DNA of 7,838 nt from CAYGDT01 sp964348745. Lineage in GTDB: Bacteria; Patescibacteriota; Gracilibacteria; Peribacterales; Peribacteraceae. Location of the stretch: contig CAYGDT010000065.1 in the NCBI GenBank assembly GCA_964348745.1, positions 1 to 7,838 on the forward strand, read 5' to 3'. Below, piece by piece: positions 1 through 5,996 of the stretch. A program made the translations under genes and the position numbers. Under the pieces are notes generated by a model that made no database searches, was not told where the DNA came from, and worked only from the letters and a program-made list of their open reading frames with translations. Numbering within the stretch: position 1 is the stretch's first letter; every line of letters begins with the position of its first letter.

Positions 1-45
1 ATCATTTCTTTGTAACCGTCTGTATTCATACTTTCCTCAGTTTTC

Positions 46-75
46 TTGGCAGGGGTTCGTGGATGAGGATAGAAC
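46..75 (+). promoter_or_regulatory. Possible promoter of the PLD-like gene
   Basis: TTGGCA at 46-51 matches five of six bases of the -35 consensus. It is followed after 18 bp by TAGAAC at 70-75, a four-of-six match to the -10 box. Transcription would begin near 82, which leaves a leader of about 35 nt before the ATG at 117. The -10 match is modest, so this is a candidate only. If right, it excludes the upstream ATG at 63 as the translation start. Confidence 0.3.
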
Positions 76-116
76 TTTTTACTCTGTTACTGAAAACGTT
101 ATTTCAGGAGGGCAAA

Positions 117-599
117 ATGTTTAGCTTATTTAGAACCAAAAGTAGCCATGATTCTATGACTATTATAGACTCTAGGCTCTATAACCAGCAAAGTTTTTAC
201 GATGCTTTTGAAAGAGACTTACGATGTGCTAGATCGCTAGTTGTAATTGAAAGTCCATTCATCACGATGAAGCGTTTAAATGCACTCCTACCGGCCATAC
301 GACGCTTACGAGCAAAAGGAGTGCGTGTAATCGTTAACACTAAGCCTTTTGAGGAACACGATCGGGTGCTTTATCAGCAGGCGGTCGAAGCAACGGCTAT
401 ATTGCAGGAGATTGGAGTTACGGTACTTATGACCGTAGGGCATCACCGGAAAGTGGCAATCATTGACGATGATGTTTTGTGGGAGGGTAGCTTGAATATC
501 CTCTCGCAGAACGATAGTTGTGAGTTTATGCGACGGATGAAATCACCGTTAGTCGTAGAAGAGGTGATGCGCTTCACGGGCGCATATAAGTGGAGTTGA
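117..599 (+). CDS. Single-domain phospholipase D-like (HKD) protein
   Basis: This 160-residue protein has one PLD/HKD fold and no signal peptide, so it is probably cytosolic. A beta strand and turn, VVIESPFIT (42-50), opens the domain as in many PLD-like modules. The catalytic half-motif is H110-x-K112-x4-D117, followed by the GSxN signature (G124, S125, N127). PLD enzymes need two HKD motifs per active site, so a one-motif protein normally works as a homodimer. Family members cut phosphodiester bonds in lipids or nucleic acids, and the substrate cannot be told here. I chose the ATG at 117 because AGGAGG at 106-111 sits 5 nt upstream. The in-frame ATG at 63 adds 18 residues but has no comparable ribosome binding site. 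The gene ends in TGA, 4 bp before the next start, so it probably forms an operon with the small membrane protein downstream. The family call is firm; whether the protein is an active enzyme is inference. Confidence 0.85.
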   Translation: MFSLFRTKSSHDSMTIIDSRLYNQQSFYDAFERDLRCARSLVVIESPFITMKRLNALLPAIRRLRAKGVRVIVNTKPFEEHDRVLYQQAVEATAILQEIGVTVLMTVGHHRKVAIIDDDVLWEGSLNILSQNDSCEFMRRMKSPLVVEEVMRFTGAYKWS

Positions 600-603
600 T
601 GCT

Positions 604-1110
604 ATGATTGAGTTAATGAGTATTGTTGCACTAGTTGTTGGTATATTGTTTGGCTTGTGGTGTTTTGGTGGCCAGAGAATAAGTTGGCTATTCACTATAT
701 TCCATTCGTCAGTGTTTAGCACTAAAAAGGGCTTCTATGACCTATATGATATGGCAGATGACGAAGTATCATACAAATGGTACACGGATCACAATAGTGG
801 AGTTAAGAAGTATGTGGACTACCTGAAACTTCATGCAGACGCGCGGTCATCTGCCTACGCGAGTTTCAAGGAAACCTATGATGTACTAGTTAAGTCTTTC
901 GTTACGCGCATACTGCCGATAGCACTCGCACCAGCGATTCTGTTCTGGTCAAACTGGTACTTCTACCTCATCGGTGTCGTAGTGACATTCATCGTACTAG
1001 TTGTTTACGAAGTCGCAAAGAATGGTATTCGGCCGGGATTTTATCAGAGGCTCGTTGTATACACTACGCTTAGTAGTTACTCAAAGAAGAAAACTAAAGC
1101 AGATCAATAA
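604..1110 (+). CDS. Small membrane protein of unknown function, about three TM segments
   Basis: This 168-residue protein matches no family I recognise. A hydrophobic helix spans about residues 5-22, a charged aromatic-rich segment spans about 40-95 (many Tyr, Lys and Asp), and two closely spaced helices lie at about 102-115 and 118-137. A basic tail, KKKTKADQ, ends the protein. The ATG at 604 lies 4 bp after the TGA of the PLD-like gene. TGGAG at 591-595 lies inside that gene 8 nt upstream of the ATG, which fits an operon and possibly coupled translation. A second ATG at 616 is a possible alternative start. The 3' end overlaps the end of the convergent gene by 17 bp. Co-location hints that this protein could anchor or partner the PLD-like protein at the membrane, but nothing in the sequence proves it. 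Confidence 0.75.
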   Translation: MIELMSIVALVVGILFGLWCFGGQRISWLFTIFHSSVFSTKKGFYDLYDMADDEVSYKWYTDHNSGVKKYVDYLKLHADARSSAYASFKETYDVLVKSFVTRILPIALAPAILFWSNWYFYLIGVVVTFIVLVVYEVAKNGIRPGFYQRLVVYTTLSSYSKKKTKADQ

Positions 1111-1549
1111 TCGTTTTTAGTTGATTGGGGTCTTTATTGAGATCAATAAGTACAAAGTTTTCAGTTGCATTGTGCTTCTCTAGGTCTTTAAGCTCATCTT
1201 CCCAGAGGTCATCATCAAGCCAGATGAACTTTTCTGAAAAGTCGATGCCCTCTGTCTTTAATTCATCCCAGACTGTGGGTTTAATCTTATCAAGAATCGC
1301 GACAGTTTCAGGTTTGAGATACGGTGCAAGAACTTCCTTAACATTATTCTCGCCTTTCCAGTTGTGCGTGGTGAGCCAGTACGTCGTGTCGGGATACTCT
1401 TTAACAACCGCTTGTAGCAGCTCATCAGCGAAGTTTGCAGTATTGGTTTCGTATGCCTGGTTGCCTAAGAAGCCCACGGCGCCAAGAGCAACGATAGCAA
1501 TTCCGACTACAATCCACTTAATGATTGAGGTTTTCTTTTTACCAGCCAT
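1094..1549 (-). CDS. Membrane-anchored small protein with a 'WLDDD' C-terminal segment
   Basis: The 151-residue protein starts with a positively charged MAGKKK stretch and one hydrophobic helix (about 11-29). This is a signal-anchor layout that should place residues 30-151 outside the membrane. The soluble part is acidic. It contains KFIWLDDDLWEDEL (about 107-120) and ends FVLIDLNKDPNQL (132-144). The 'WLDD ... loop ... strand ... Dxxx-GL/QL' arrangement faintly resembles the last acidic motif of some HAD-like phosphatase domains. The nucleophile DxD motif that begins such domains is absent, so I do not assign that function. The start is supported by AAGGAG (1563 to 1558, minus) 8 nt before the ATG and by an extended -10 promoter just upstream. 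A plus-strand reading of the same DNA (1125-1583) is serine-rich and unlike a protein, so the minus strand is coding. Confidence 0.8.
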   Translation of the reverse strand: MAGKKKTSIIKWIVVGIAIVALGAVGFLGNQAYETNTANFADELLQAVVKEYPDTTYWLTTHNWKGENNVKEVLAPYLKPETVAILDKIKPTVWDELKTEGIDFSEKFIWLDDDLWEDELKDLEKHNATENFVLIDLNKDPNQLKTIIDLL

Positions 1550-1557
1550 ATACGCGT

Positions 1558-1578
1558 CTCCTTGGCTTGATTATATCA
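1558..1578 (-). promoter_or_regulatory. Extended -10 promoter and ribosome binding site for the 1549 gene
   Basis: Reading the minus strand, TGATATAAT (1578 to 1570) is a perfect extended -10 element (TGnTATAAT). A good -35 hexamer at normal spacing is not visible, which is typical of extended -10 promoters. Transcription would start near 1563, right at the AAGGAG ribosome binding site (1563 to 1558). The mRNA would therefore have a very short leader of roughly 14 nt. Confidence 0.55.
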
Positions 1579-1592
1579 GCTAAATACCAGCA

Positions 1593-1633
1593 ACGAGTTC
1601 ATCCGGCTATTATGCTCCCGGGTGAGAACTCGT
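1593..1633. repeat. Long inverted repeat / hairpin in the gap after the MFS gene
   Basis: ACGAGTTC (1593-1600) and GAACTCGT (1626-1633) are perfect 8-bp inverted arms. Inside them ATCCGG (1601-1606) and CCGGGT (1618-1623) continue the stem with one mismatch and a two-base bulge, leaving an 11-nt loop. It lies downstream of the MFS stop codon and 15 bp upstream of the TATAAT of the next minus-strand gene. No T-run follows it in either direction, so it is not a classical intrinsic terminator. It could be an RNA 3'-end structure or a protein-binding site. Confidence 0.6.
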
Positions 1634-1690
1634 AGCCCGACTGTAGGGCTCAAACTATGTGCTTGTACCACTTTGCTTGTAGATCAAACG
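1634..1690 (-). other. Second hairpin with weak tRNA-like flanking sequence
   Basis: AGCCC (1634-1638) and GGGCT (1646-1650) form a 5-bp stem with a 7-nt loop, the size of a tRNA anticodon arm. It abuts the larger hairpin without a gap. Upstream on the minus strand, AGTGGTACAAGCAC (about 1674 to 1661) resembles the D-loop and D-stem end of a tRNA. However, the D-stem does not pair, the loop lacks the T expected at position 33, and no T-arm with TTCGA is present. This cannot be a working canonical tRNA. It could be a degenerate tRNA-derived element, a structured 3' UTR of the MFS transcript, or chance. The rest of the gap (1691-1729) shows nothing I can name. Confidence 0.25.
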
Positions 1691-1729
1691 GGAAATGAAG
1701 GATATATCAAGAAAGGCTACGACGCACGT

Positions 1730-3331
1730 TTACTGAGGCTTTTTATCGATATATGCATAGTCGCCGCCGTCTATCTCCAACGACTCAGGGACAGCATCTC
1801 TTTTGATTGTAGTAGCCAATGGTTTTTCTTTCACAAAGCTTAGAAGTATCACCGCTATGGCAATAAGCGGAACCATGTAGAGGAATATAGGAGTTAATGC
1901 CTCATTGTATGAGCTAATAACAATGTCATGGATAGGCGTTGGCAAGTGATTTACTAAGTCAGGTGTAAACGAATTGCTACTTCCGGCACTTCCCGTACCT
2001 GAAGCTGGCAGTCTTTTCGTAAGCAGTTCAGTCAATTTAGTCGCGAACAGGGTACCAACGACTGCCGCTCCCAGCGACGCTCCGATCTGTCGGAAATAGT
2101 TATTGGAAGCGGTCGCTGTACCTACTATCGACACATCGAACGAATTTTGTACGACTAAAACAAGGATCTGCATGCTCATACCTAAGCCAAACCCCATGAC
2201 CGCCAGATAAGAACACAGGAGCCAGATAGGCATTGTCGGGGTCATCGTCGACAGCAGTACTAGCGCCACTATTACTATCGATGTACCCACAACTGGTAAC
2301 CATTTATAGCGGCCTGTCTTACTTACCAATTGTCCCGTCGCTATAGAGCTGACAAGGAGTGCGGCCATCATCGGAATCATTAACAGCCCTGCTTCAGTCG
2401 CACCAACACCGGTTACCATCTGCAGATACGTTGGCAAGTAAGCGAGGGTGCCGAACATCGCGATACCAATAATTAAACCGGCAGTGGTAGTTAGATTAAA
2501 GTTGCGGTCTTTGAATAGATAGAGCGGCATGATAGGTTCTTTGGCTCTACGTTCTACAAACACAAAACTGATCGCAGCAACCAAGCCACCGACAATCAAC
2601 GATAGAATCTCAGGTGAGTTCCACTCATAGGTTCGTCCTCCCCAGATAGAAAGCAACACAATAATAGTCGATGTAATACCCAGCAGAAGCATACCGATAA
2701 AGTCTAACTTTGGCCGGGTATTGGTGTTCTTTGGCAACCTGAGAAAAAAGGCCGCTGCAGCGATAGCCAATATCCCGAGGGGTATGTTCATCCAGAATGC
2801 CCACCTCCAGCCAATGCCATCTGTAAACCAGCCACCCAGCAACGGGCCAGCCACTGAAGAGAAAGCGAATACTCCACCCATTATGCCCATATACTTACCG
2901 CGTTCACGCGCCGGGACGACATCGGCTATTATGGCTTGCGCCAGAATCATGAGGCCGCCACCGCCCAGACCCTGGATGGCACGTCCGACGATAAGCCAGG
3001 TCATATCCTGTGCCAATCCGCCGAAAACCGATCCCACCATGAAGAGAGTGATCGCAGTGATAAGTAGACCTTTTCTACCGATCAAATCTCCGACTTTACC
3101 GTAAACAGGAATCATAATCGTCGCTGCTAGTATGTATGCCGTGGTGACCCACAGCATATGGTCAACACCCTTTAGTTCACCCACGATAGTAGGAAGCGCA
3201 GTACTAAAAATAGTTTGATTCAACGAGGCCAAAAGCATTGTCACCATCAAGCCGGCGAAGATTGGTAGTATATGCTTTTTTCTACCATCGTCTGTGTCGA
3301 TTTTTTTCATTTGTGTTATTGGTTTATCCAT
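1730..3331 (-). CDS. DHA2-family MFS multidrug exporter (14 TM, EmrB/QacA type)
   Basis: This 533-residue inner-membrane protein belongs to the drug:proton antiporter family with 14 helices, and its length is normal for that group. The first helix carries LASLNQTIFSTALPTI (34-49), the family's TM1 signature. Motif A follows as GKVGDLIGRKG (78-88), then RAIQGLGGGG (117-126), the TM4 arginine motif tied to proton transfer. Motif C is GPLLGGW (162-168) and runs into WRWAFWMNIP (175-184). A long polar loop (about 450-485) before the last helix is typical of DHA2 members. One oddity is N38 at the TM1 position where many QacA/EmrB proteins have Asp. The ATG shares its A with the TAA of the AbrB-type gene (TAATG) and has no clear Shine-Dalgarno site. 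Translation is therefore probably coupled to that gene. Substrates cannot be predicted, but export of toxic amphipathic compounds is the usual role. Confidence 0.93.
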   Translation of the reverse strand: MDKPITQMKKIDTDDGRKKHILPIFAGLMVTMLLASLNQTIFSTALPTIVGELKGVDHMLWVTTAYILAATIMIPVYGKVGDLIGRKGLLITAITLFMVGSVFGGLAQDMTWLIVGRAIQGLGGGGLMILAQAIIADVVPARERGKYMGIMGGVFAFSSVAGPLLGGWFTDGIGWRWAFWMNIPLGILAIAAAAFFLRLPKNTNTRPKLDFIGMLLLGITSTIIVLLSIWGGRTYEWNSPEILSLIVGGLVAAISFVFVERRAKEPIMPLYLFKDRNFNLTTTAGLIIGIAMFGTLAYLPTYLQMVTGVGATEAGLLMIPMMAALLVSSIATGQLVSKTGRYKWLPVVGTSIVIVALVLLSTMTPTMPIWLLCSYLAVMGFGLGMSMQILVLVVQNSFDVSIVGTATASNNYFRQIGASLGAAVVGTLFATKLTELLTKRLPASGTGSAGSSNSFTPDLVNHLPTPIHDIVISSYNEALTPIFLYMVPLIAIAVILLSFVKEKPLATTIKRDAVPESLEIDGGDYAYIDKKPQ

Positions 3332-3561
3332 TATTTAATATCTTCGTCGAGCAGGTCTTTGATGTTTGTTTGTACACGTTGCATATGTTGCTCCAGCACG
3401 TCAGGTTTAACTATAACTAACGTTTCACTATGAGCTGAGCTGACAATGAGTAACTTGTCACCTTCCTTCATGCCTAGTGCTTGGCGTGCTTCTGAAGGTA
3501 TGACTATCTGGCCTTTTGTCCCGACTGTCGCTGAACCCCAAAACTTAAATTTACCTACCAT
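3331..3561 (-). CDS. AbrB/SpoVT-type transcriptional regulator
   Basis: This 76-residue DNA-binding protein contains one swapped-hairpin AbrB domain at residues 8-52. The hallmark stretch is TVGTKGQIVIPSEARQALG (12-30), then MKEGDKLLIV. A short charged helix (54-76) follows and may aid oligomerisation. Such domains bind DNA as intertwined dimers and occur as transition-state regulators or antitoxins. No toxin gene is adjacent; the partner is an exporter, so a role as local regulator of the operon is more likely. The ATG is preceded by AGGAGA (3572 to 3567, minus) at good spacing. The stop codon overlaps the MFS start by one base, so regulator and exporter are made from one message. Autoregulation is likely from the repeats in its promoter and leader but is inferred. 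Confidence 0.9.
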   Translation of the reverse strand: MVGKFKFWGSATVGTKGQIVIPSEARQALGMKEGDKLLIVSSAHSETLVIVKPDVLEQHMQRVQTNIKDLLDEDIK

Positions 3562-3579
3562 AATATTCTCCTATTTATG

Positions 3580-3610
3580 ATACACAACATACTATTCATA
3601 CTTATTGTAC
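3580..3610. repeat. 9-bp phased ATAC repeats across the leader and -10 box
   Basis: ATAC occurs at 3580, 3589 and 3598, and GTAC at 3607, each exactly 9 bp apart. The six bases between them vary. The run spans the -10 box and the start of the leader of the abrB-like operon. It may be an array of binding sites for a small dimeric regulator such as the AbrB-type protein, which would block its own promoter. The units are short, so chance in AT-rich DNA cannot be excluded. Confidence 0.35.
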
Positions 3611-3632
3611 TCGTCTTTACTTAGCAAATCAA
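3604..3632 (-). promoter_or_regulatory. Sigma-70-type promoter of the abrB-like/MFS operon
   Basis: On the minus strand TTGATT (3632 to 3627) is followed after exactly 17 bp by TACAAT (3609 to 3604). The -10 matches five of six consensus bases and the -35 four of six. Transcription would begin about 7 bp further on, giving a leader of roughly 35 nt before the AbrB-type start. The -35 box touches the left arm of the inverted repeat at 3632-3641. Confidence 0.6.
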
Positions 3633-3673
3633 TATATTCAACGTGCTTCTGAAAAGCGATCGCTTGAATATAT
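3632..3673. promoter_or_regulatory. Perfect 10-bp inverted repeat between divergent promoters (putative operator)
   Basis: ATATATTCAA (3632-3641) and TTGAATATAT (3664-3673) are exact reverse complements, with their starts 32 bp apart, about three helical turns. The left arm touches the -35 box of the leftward promoter. The right arm sits just upstream of the extended -10 of the rightward promoter. A regulator bound here could control both operons. AT-rich inverted repeats containing TTGAA/TTCAA are common ArsR-family operators, which makes the ArsR-type product the first candidate; this link is inference. Confidence 0.6.
3654..3665. repeat. 12-bp perfect palindrome AAGCGATCGCTT
   Basis: AAGCGATCGCTT at 3654-3665 is perfectly palindromic and lies within the spacer of the larger inverted repeat, sharing two bases with its right arm. 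It includes GCGATCGC with a GATC core. It could be a second dimeric operator or a methylation site in the control region. The sequence alone does not tell which. Confidence 0.5.
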
Positions 3674-3676
3674 CCA

Positions 3677-3685
3677 TGTTATAAT
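3677..3685 (+). promoter_or_regulatory. Extended -10 promoter of the MMPL/ArsR operon
   Basis: TGTTATAAT at 3677-3685 is a perfect extended -10 element. No good -35 hexamer lies at 16-18 bp, where the GATC palindrome sits instead. Transcription should start near 3692, leaving a leader of about 36 nt. The ribosome binding site AAAGGA at 3717-3722 is 5 nt before the ATG at 3728. Confidence 0.65.
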
Positions 3686-3727
3686 AGAGTTAATGCGTAG
3701 AAAAATTTAAACCAATAAAGGATAGCA

Positions 3728-5989
3728 ATGGCAAATTTTCTTAAACGACTAGGCTTATTTTCGTTCAAACATAAATGGATCGTTATAAGTGCCTGGCTGG
3801 CCATCGTCTCGGTTGTACTTGGTCTCATGTTTACGTTTCAGGAGCCCGCTTCGGATAATATTTCAATTCCAGGTACAGAAGCACAAACGACGATAGAAAA
3901 AGCTGAGAAGCTATTCCCGAATGCTGGCGGTGGAACGGGCCGGATTGTTTTTGAGGCTCCAGCCGGAAAAACTATTGACGATTACAAGGGAATCATCAAT
4001 CAAACTCTGGCTGACGCCGCAAAAGCTAAAGACGTTGAGCAGATCATTAGTCCGTTTGTCTATGAAGAAGCGGTGTCGAAGGATCGACGAATCGCCTTCG
4101 CTCAGTTGCAGCTAACCGTCAGTCGTAATAATGTCACCGACCAGACCGCGGAGGAGGTAGCGACATCGTTAGATATAGCCCGTAAAGGTGGTCTGAGTGC
4201 CGAGGCGGGCGGTGACATCGTGAGACTGGCTCCGGCTGAGATTCTCGGCATAGGAGAAATTCTTGGAGTCATAGTTGCTGCGATTGTTCTCATCGTTATG
4301 TTCAAGACTGTTTTTGCTGCCGGTCTACCACTAATGGTTGCGATCTTCGCCCTCGTCACTGGCGTAGGTGCGGTATTCGCACTGAGTGGTGTGGTTGAAA
4401 TTAATGCTACGACTCCCGTCCTCGCCGTCATGCTTGGTCTGGCTGTTGGAATCGATTACTCACTCTTCATACTCTCGCGCTATAGAAGCTACGTACTCGA
4501 AGGTGATGATCATGAAACTGCGATCGCCAGTTCTATCGGAACGGCTGGTAACGCCGTGATATTCGCGGCTCTGACGGTTGTCATTGCCCTTTCTGCCCTG
4601 TCAGTTATACAGATACCGTTATTGACAACCATGGGCCTTGCTGCAGCCGGGACGGTGGCCGTTGCGGCCGTTGCAGCCGTCACGCTTCTCCCCGCACTCG
4701 CCGGGCTTATCGGCGGGCGTATTCTTTCTAGGAAACAACGAGCTACCTATCATGCATCAAAAGTACACCATGAACTGCATATCAGCCACACGTCAGCCTG
4801 GTATAAGGTAGGTGACTTTATTAGCCGTAAACCTTTGCCAGTTATCGCGGTGGTAGTTGTGTTGCTAGCGAGCCTCTGCTATCCGTTGACTGACCTTCGC
4901 CTCGGATTGCCGACCGATGAATATGCAGCCTCCGATACAACCCAGAAAAAGGCCTACGACATCCTTAGCCGTGGATTCGGTGAAGGATTCAACGGGCCGC
5001 TGATAGTGCTCGCCGAGGGCATAAAGTCTCCGACATCCCAAGAAATTGAACAAACCAAACTAGCCCTCCTATCCGGCCAACTAGCTTTACCGGCGGCTCA
5101 ACAACTAGCCGGTCAAGGAACCAAAGATCCTGACAGCGCGGCTCGCATGTTGGCGAATTATAGCAAGGCTCAACAGATCGCTGCTCAACTGGCTACACAA
5201 CCAGGCGTCGCACGCGCTATTCCGGCTTCGGTTACTTCAAGCGGCAATGAGGCGCTCATCCAGGTTATCCCGACCAGCGGTCCTTCGGACGAAGCGACTG
5301 TCAACCTGATAAAGAACCTACGAAACGACAGTACTGTTTTACGTGATAGCGACGTACGACTTTCGGTAACGGGAACCACCGCCATTCAGACAGATATTGA
5401 CCAGAAGATGCTGGAAGCACTTCCACCATATCTCGGAATAACCGTTGGTCTGTCTTTCCTGATTCTAATGGTAGCCTTCCGTTCGATTCTCGTACCGCTC
5501 AAAGCGACAGTCGGCTTCATACTTTCAGTCGGAGCGATGTTCGGGGCACTTGTTATGACGTTCCAGTGGGGCGCTTTCGGTTTATTCGAGCCGACTCCGA
5601 TTATTAGCTTCTTGCCAATCATTGGCCTTGGTATCCTCTTTGGCCTCGCGATGGACTACGAGTTCTTCATGAACTCCAGCATCAGAGAGTCGTACACGCA
5701 TAGCAAAAATGCCAAGCAATCAGTCAAAGATGGTTTTTCACTCGGTGCCAAGGTCGTTACCGCAGCGGCGATAATCATGGTATCTGTTTTTGGTGGTTTC
5801 ATGTTCAGCACTGACGATATCATTAAGCAAGTCGGATTCGGACTGGCGTTCGGTATCCTCGTAGATGCATTTCTCGTAAGAATGCTCATGGGGCCAGCCA
5901 TACTGTCGTTATTGGGCGACAAAGCCTGGTATATGCCTCGGTGGCTGGGCAAGATTATCCCGCGCATCTCAATCGAGGGCAAGGAATAG
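3728..5989 (+). CDS. MMPL-family (RND superfamily) membrane transporter
   Basis: This 753-residue inner-membrane protein has the RND layout. TM1 is at about 17-36, a first extracytoplasmic domain covers about 37-174, and TM2-6 follow (about 175-330). A cytoplasmic linker precedes TM7 (about 370-388), a second extracytoplasmic domain (about 390-570) and TM8-12. The proton-relay signatures are present in both halves: GLAVGIDYSLFILSRYR with D243-Y244, and GLAMDYEFFMNSSIRESY with D643-Y644. Length and motifs match small MMPL/YdfJ-type proteins. These move lipids, peptides or hydrophobic drugs using the proton gradient; the cargo here is unknown. The start is set by AAAGGA 5 nt upstream and a strong promoter. 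It is the first gene of an operon with the ArsR-type regulator 7 bp downstream and is divergent from the AbrB-type/MFS pair. Confidence 0.93.
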   Translation: MANFLKRLGLFSFKHKWIVISAWLAIVSVVLGLMFTFQEPASDNISIPGTEAQTTIEKAEKLFPNAGGGTGRIVFEAPAGKTIDDYKGIINQTLADAAKAKDVEQIISPFVYEEAVSKDRRIAFAQLQLTVSRNNVTDQTAEEVATSLDIARKGGLSAEAGGDIVRLAPAEILGIGEILGVIVAAIVLIVMFKTVFAAGLPLMVAIFALVTGVGAVFALSGVVEINATTPVLAVMLGLAVGIDYSLFILSRYRSYVLEGDDHETAIASSIGTAGNAVIFAALTVVIALSALSVIQIPLLTTMGLAAAGTVAVAAVAAVTLLPALAGLIGGRILSRKQRATYHASKVHHELHISHTSAWYKVGDFISRKPLPVIAVVVVLLASLCYPLTDLRLGLPTDEYAASDTTQKKAYDILSRGFGEGFNGPLIVLAEGIKSPTSQEIEQTKLALLSGQLALPAAQQLAGQGTKDPDSAARMLANYSKAQQIAAQLATQPGVARAIPASVTSSGNEALIQVIPTSGPSDEATVNLIKNLRNDSTVLRDSDVRLSVTGTTAIQTDIDQKMLEALPPYLGITVGLSFLILMVAFRSILVPLKATVGFILSVGAMFGALVMTFQWGAFGLFEPTPIISFLPIIGLGILFGLAMDYEFFMNSSIRESYTHSKNAKQSVKDGFSLGAKVVTAAAIIMVSVFGGFMFSTDDIIKQVGFGLAFGILVDAFLVRMLMGPAILSLLGDKAWYMPRWLGKIIPRISIEGKE

Positions 5990-5996
5990 GCGACGC

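Noticed and set aside
63..116. Upstream in-frame ATG at 63 for the PLD-like gene
   Set aside because: It has no good ribosome binding site and overlaps a possible promoter, whereas the ATG at 117 has AGGAGG at ideal spacing. The extra 18 residues add nothing to the domain.
1125..1583. Plus-strand reading frame opposite the anchored protein
   Set aside because: Its translation is very rich in Ser with no domain-like pattern, and it is the shadow of the minus-strand gene, which has a promoter and ribosome binding site.
1593..1633. Intrinsic terminator of the MFS operon
   Set aside because: The stem is good but no T-rich tract follows on either strand.
1600..1690. Functional tRNA or T-box riboswitch
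   Set aside because: The D-stem does not pair, there is no TTCGA T-arm and no CCA-ready acceptor. AGTGGTAC resembles the T-box core only in part, and the downstream gene is not an aminoacyl-tRNA synthetase or amino-acid gene.
1622..1843. Plus-strand reading frame over the gap and the MFS 3' end
   Set aside because: It has a GTG start and no ribosome binding site, and it runs through the hairpin region into the exporter gene on the other strand. It looks like a spurious translation of a structured intergenic element.
3331..3561. Antitoxin of a toxin-antitoxin pair
   Set aside because: The AbrB fold would permit it, but both neighbours are accounted for and neither is a toxin: the downstream partner is an exporter and the upstream region is a promoter.
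4102..5622. Several minus-strand reading frames inside the MMPL gene
   Set aside because: They are antisense shadows of a transporter with full family motifs and have no promoters or ribosome binding sites of their own.
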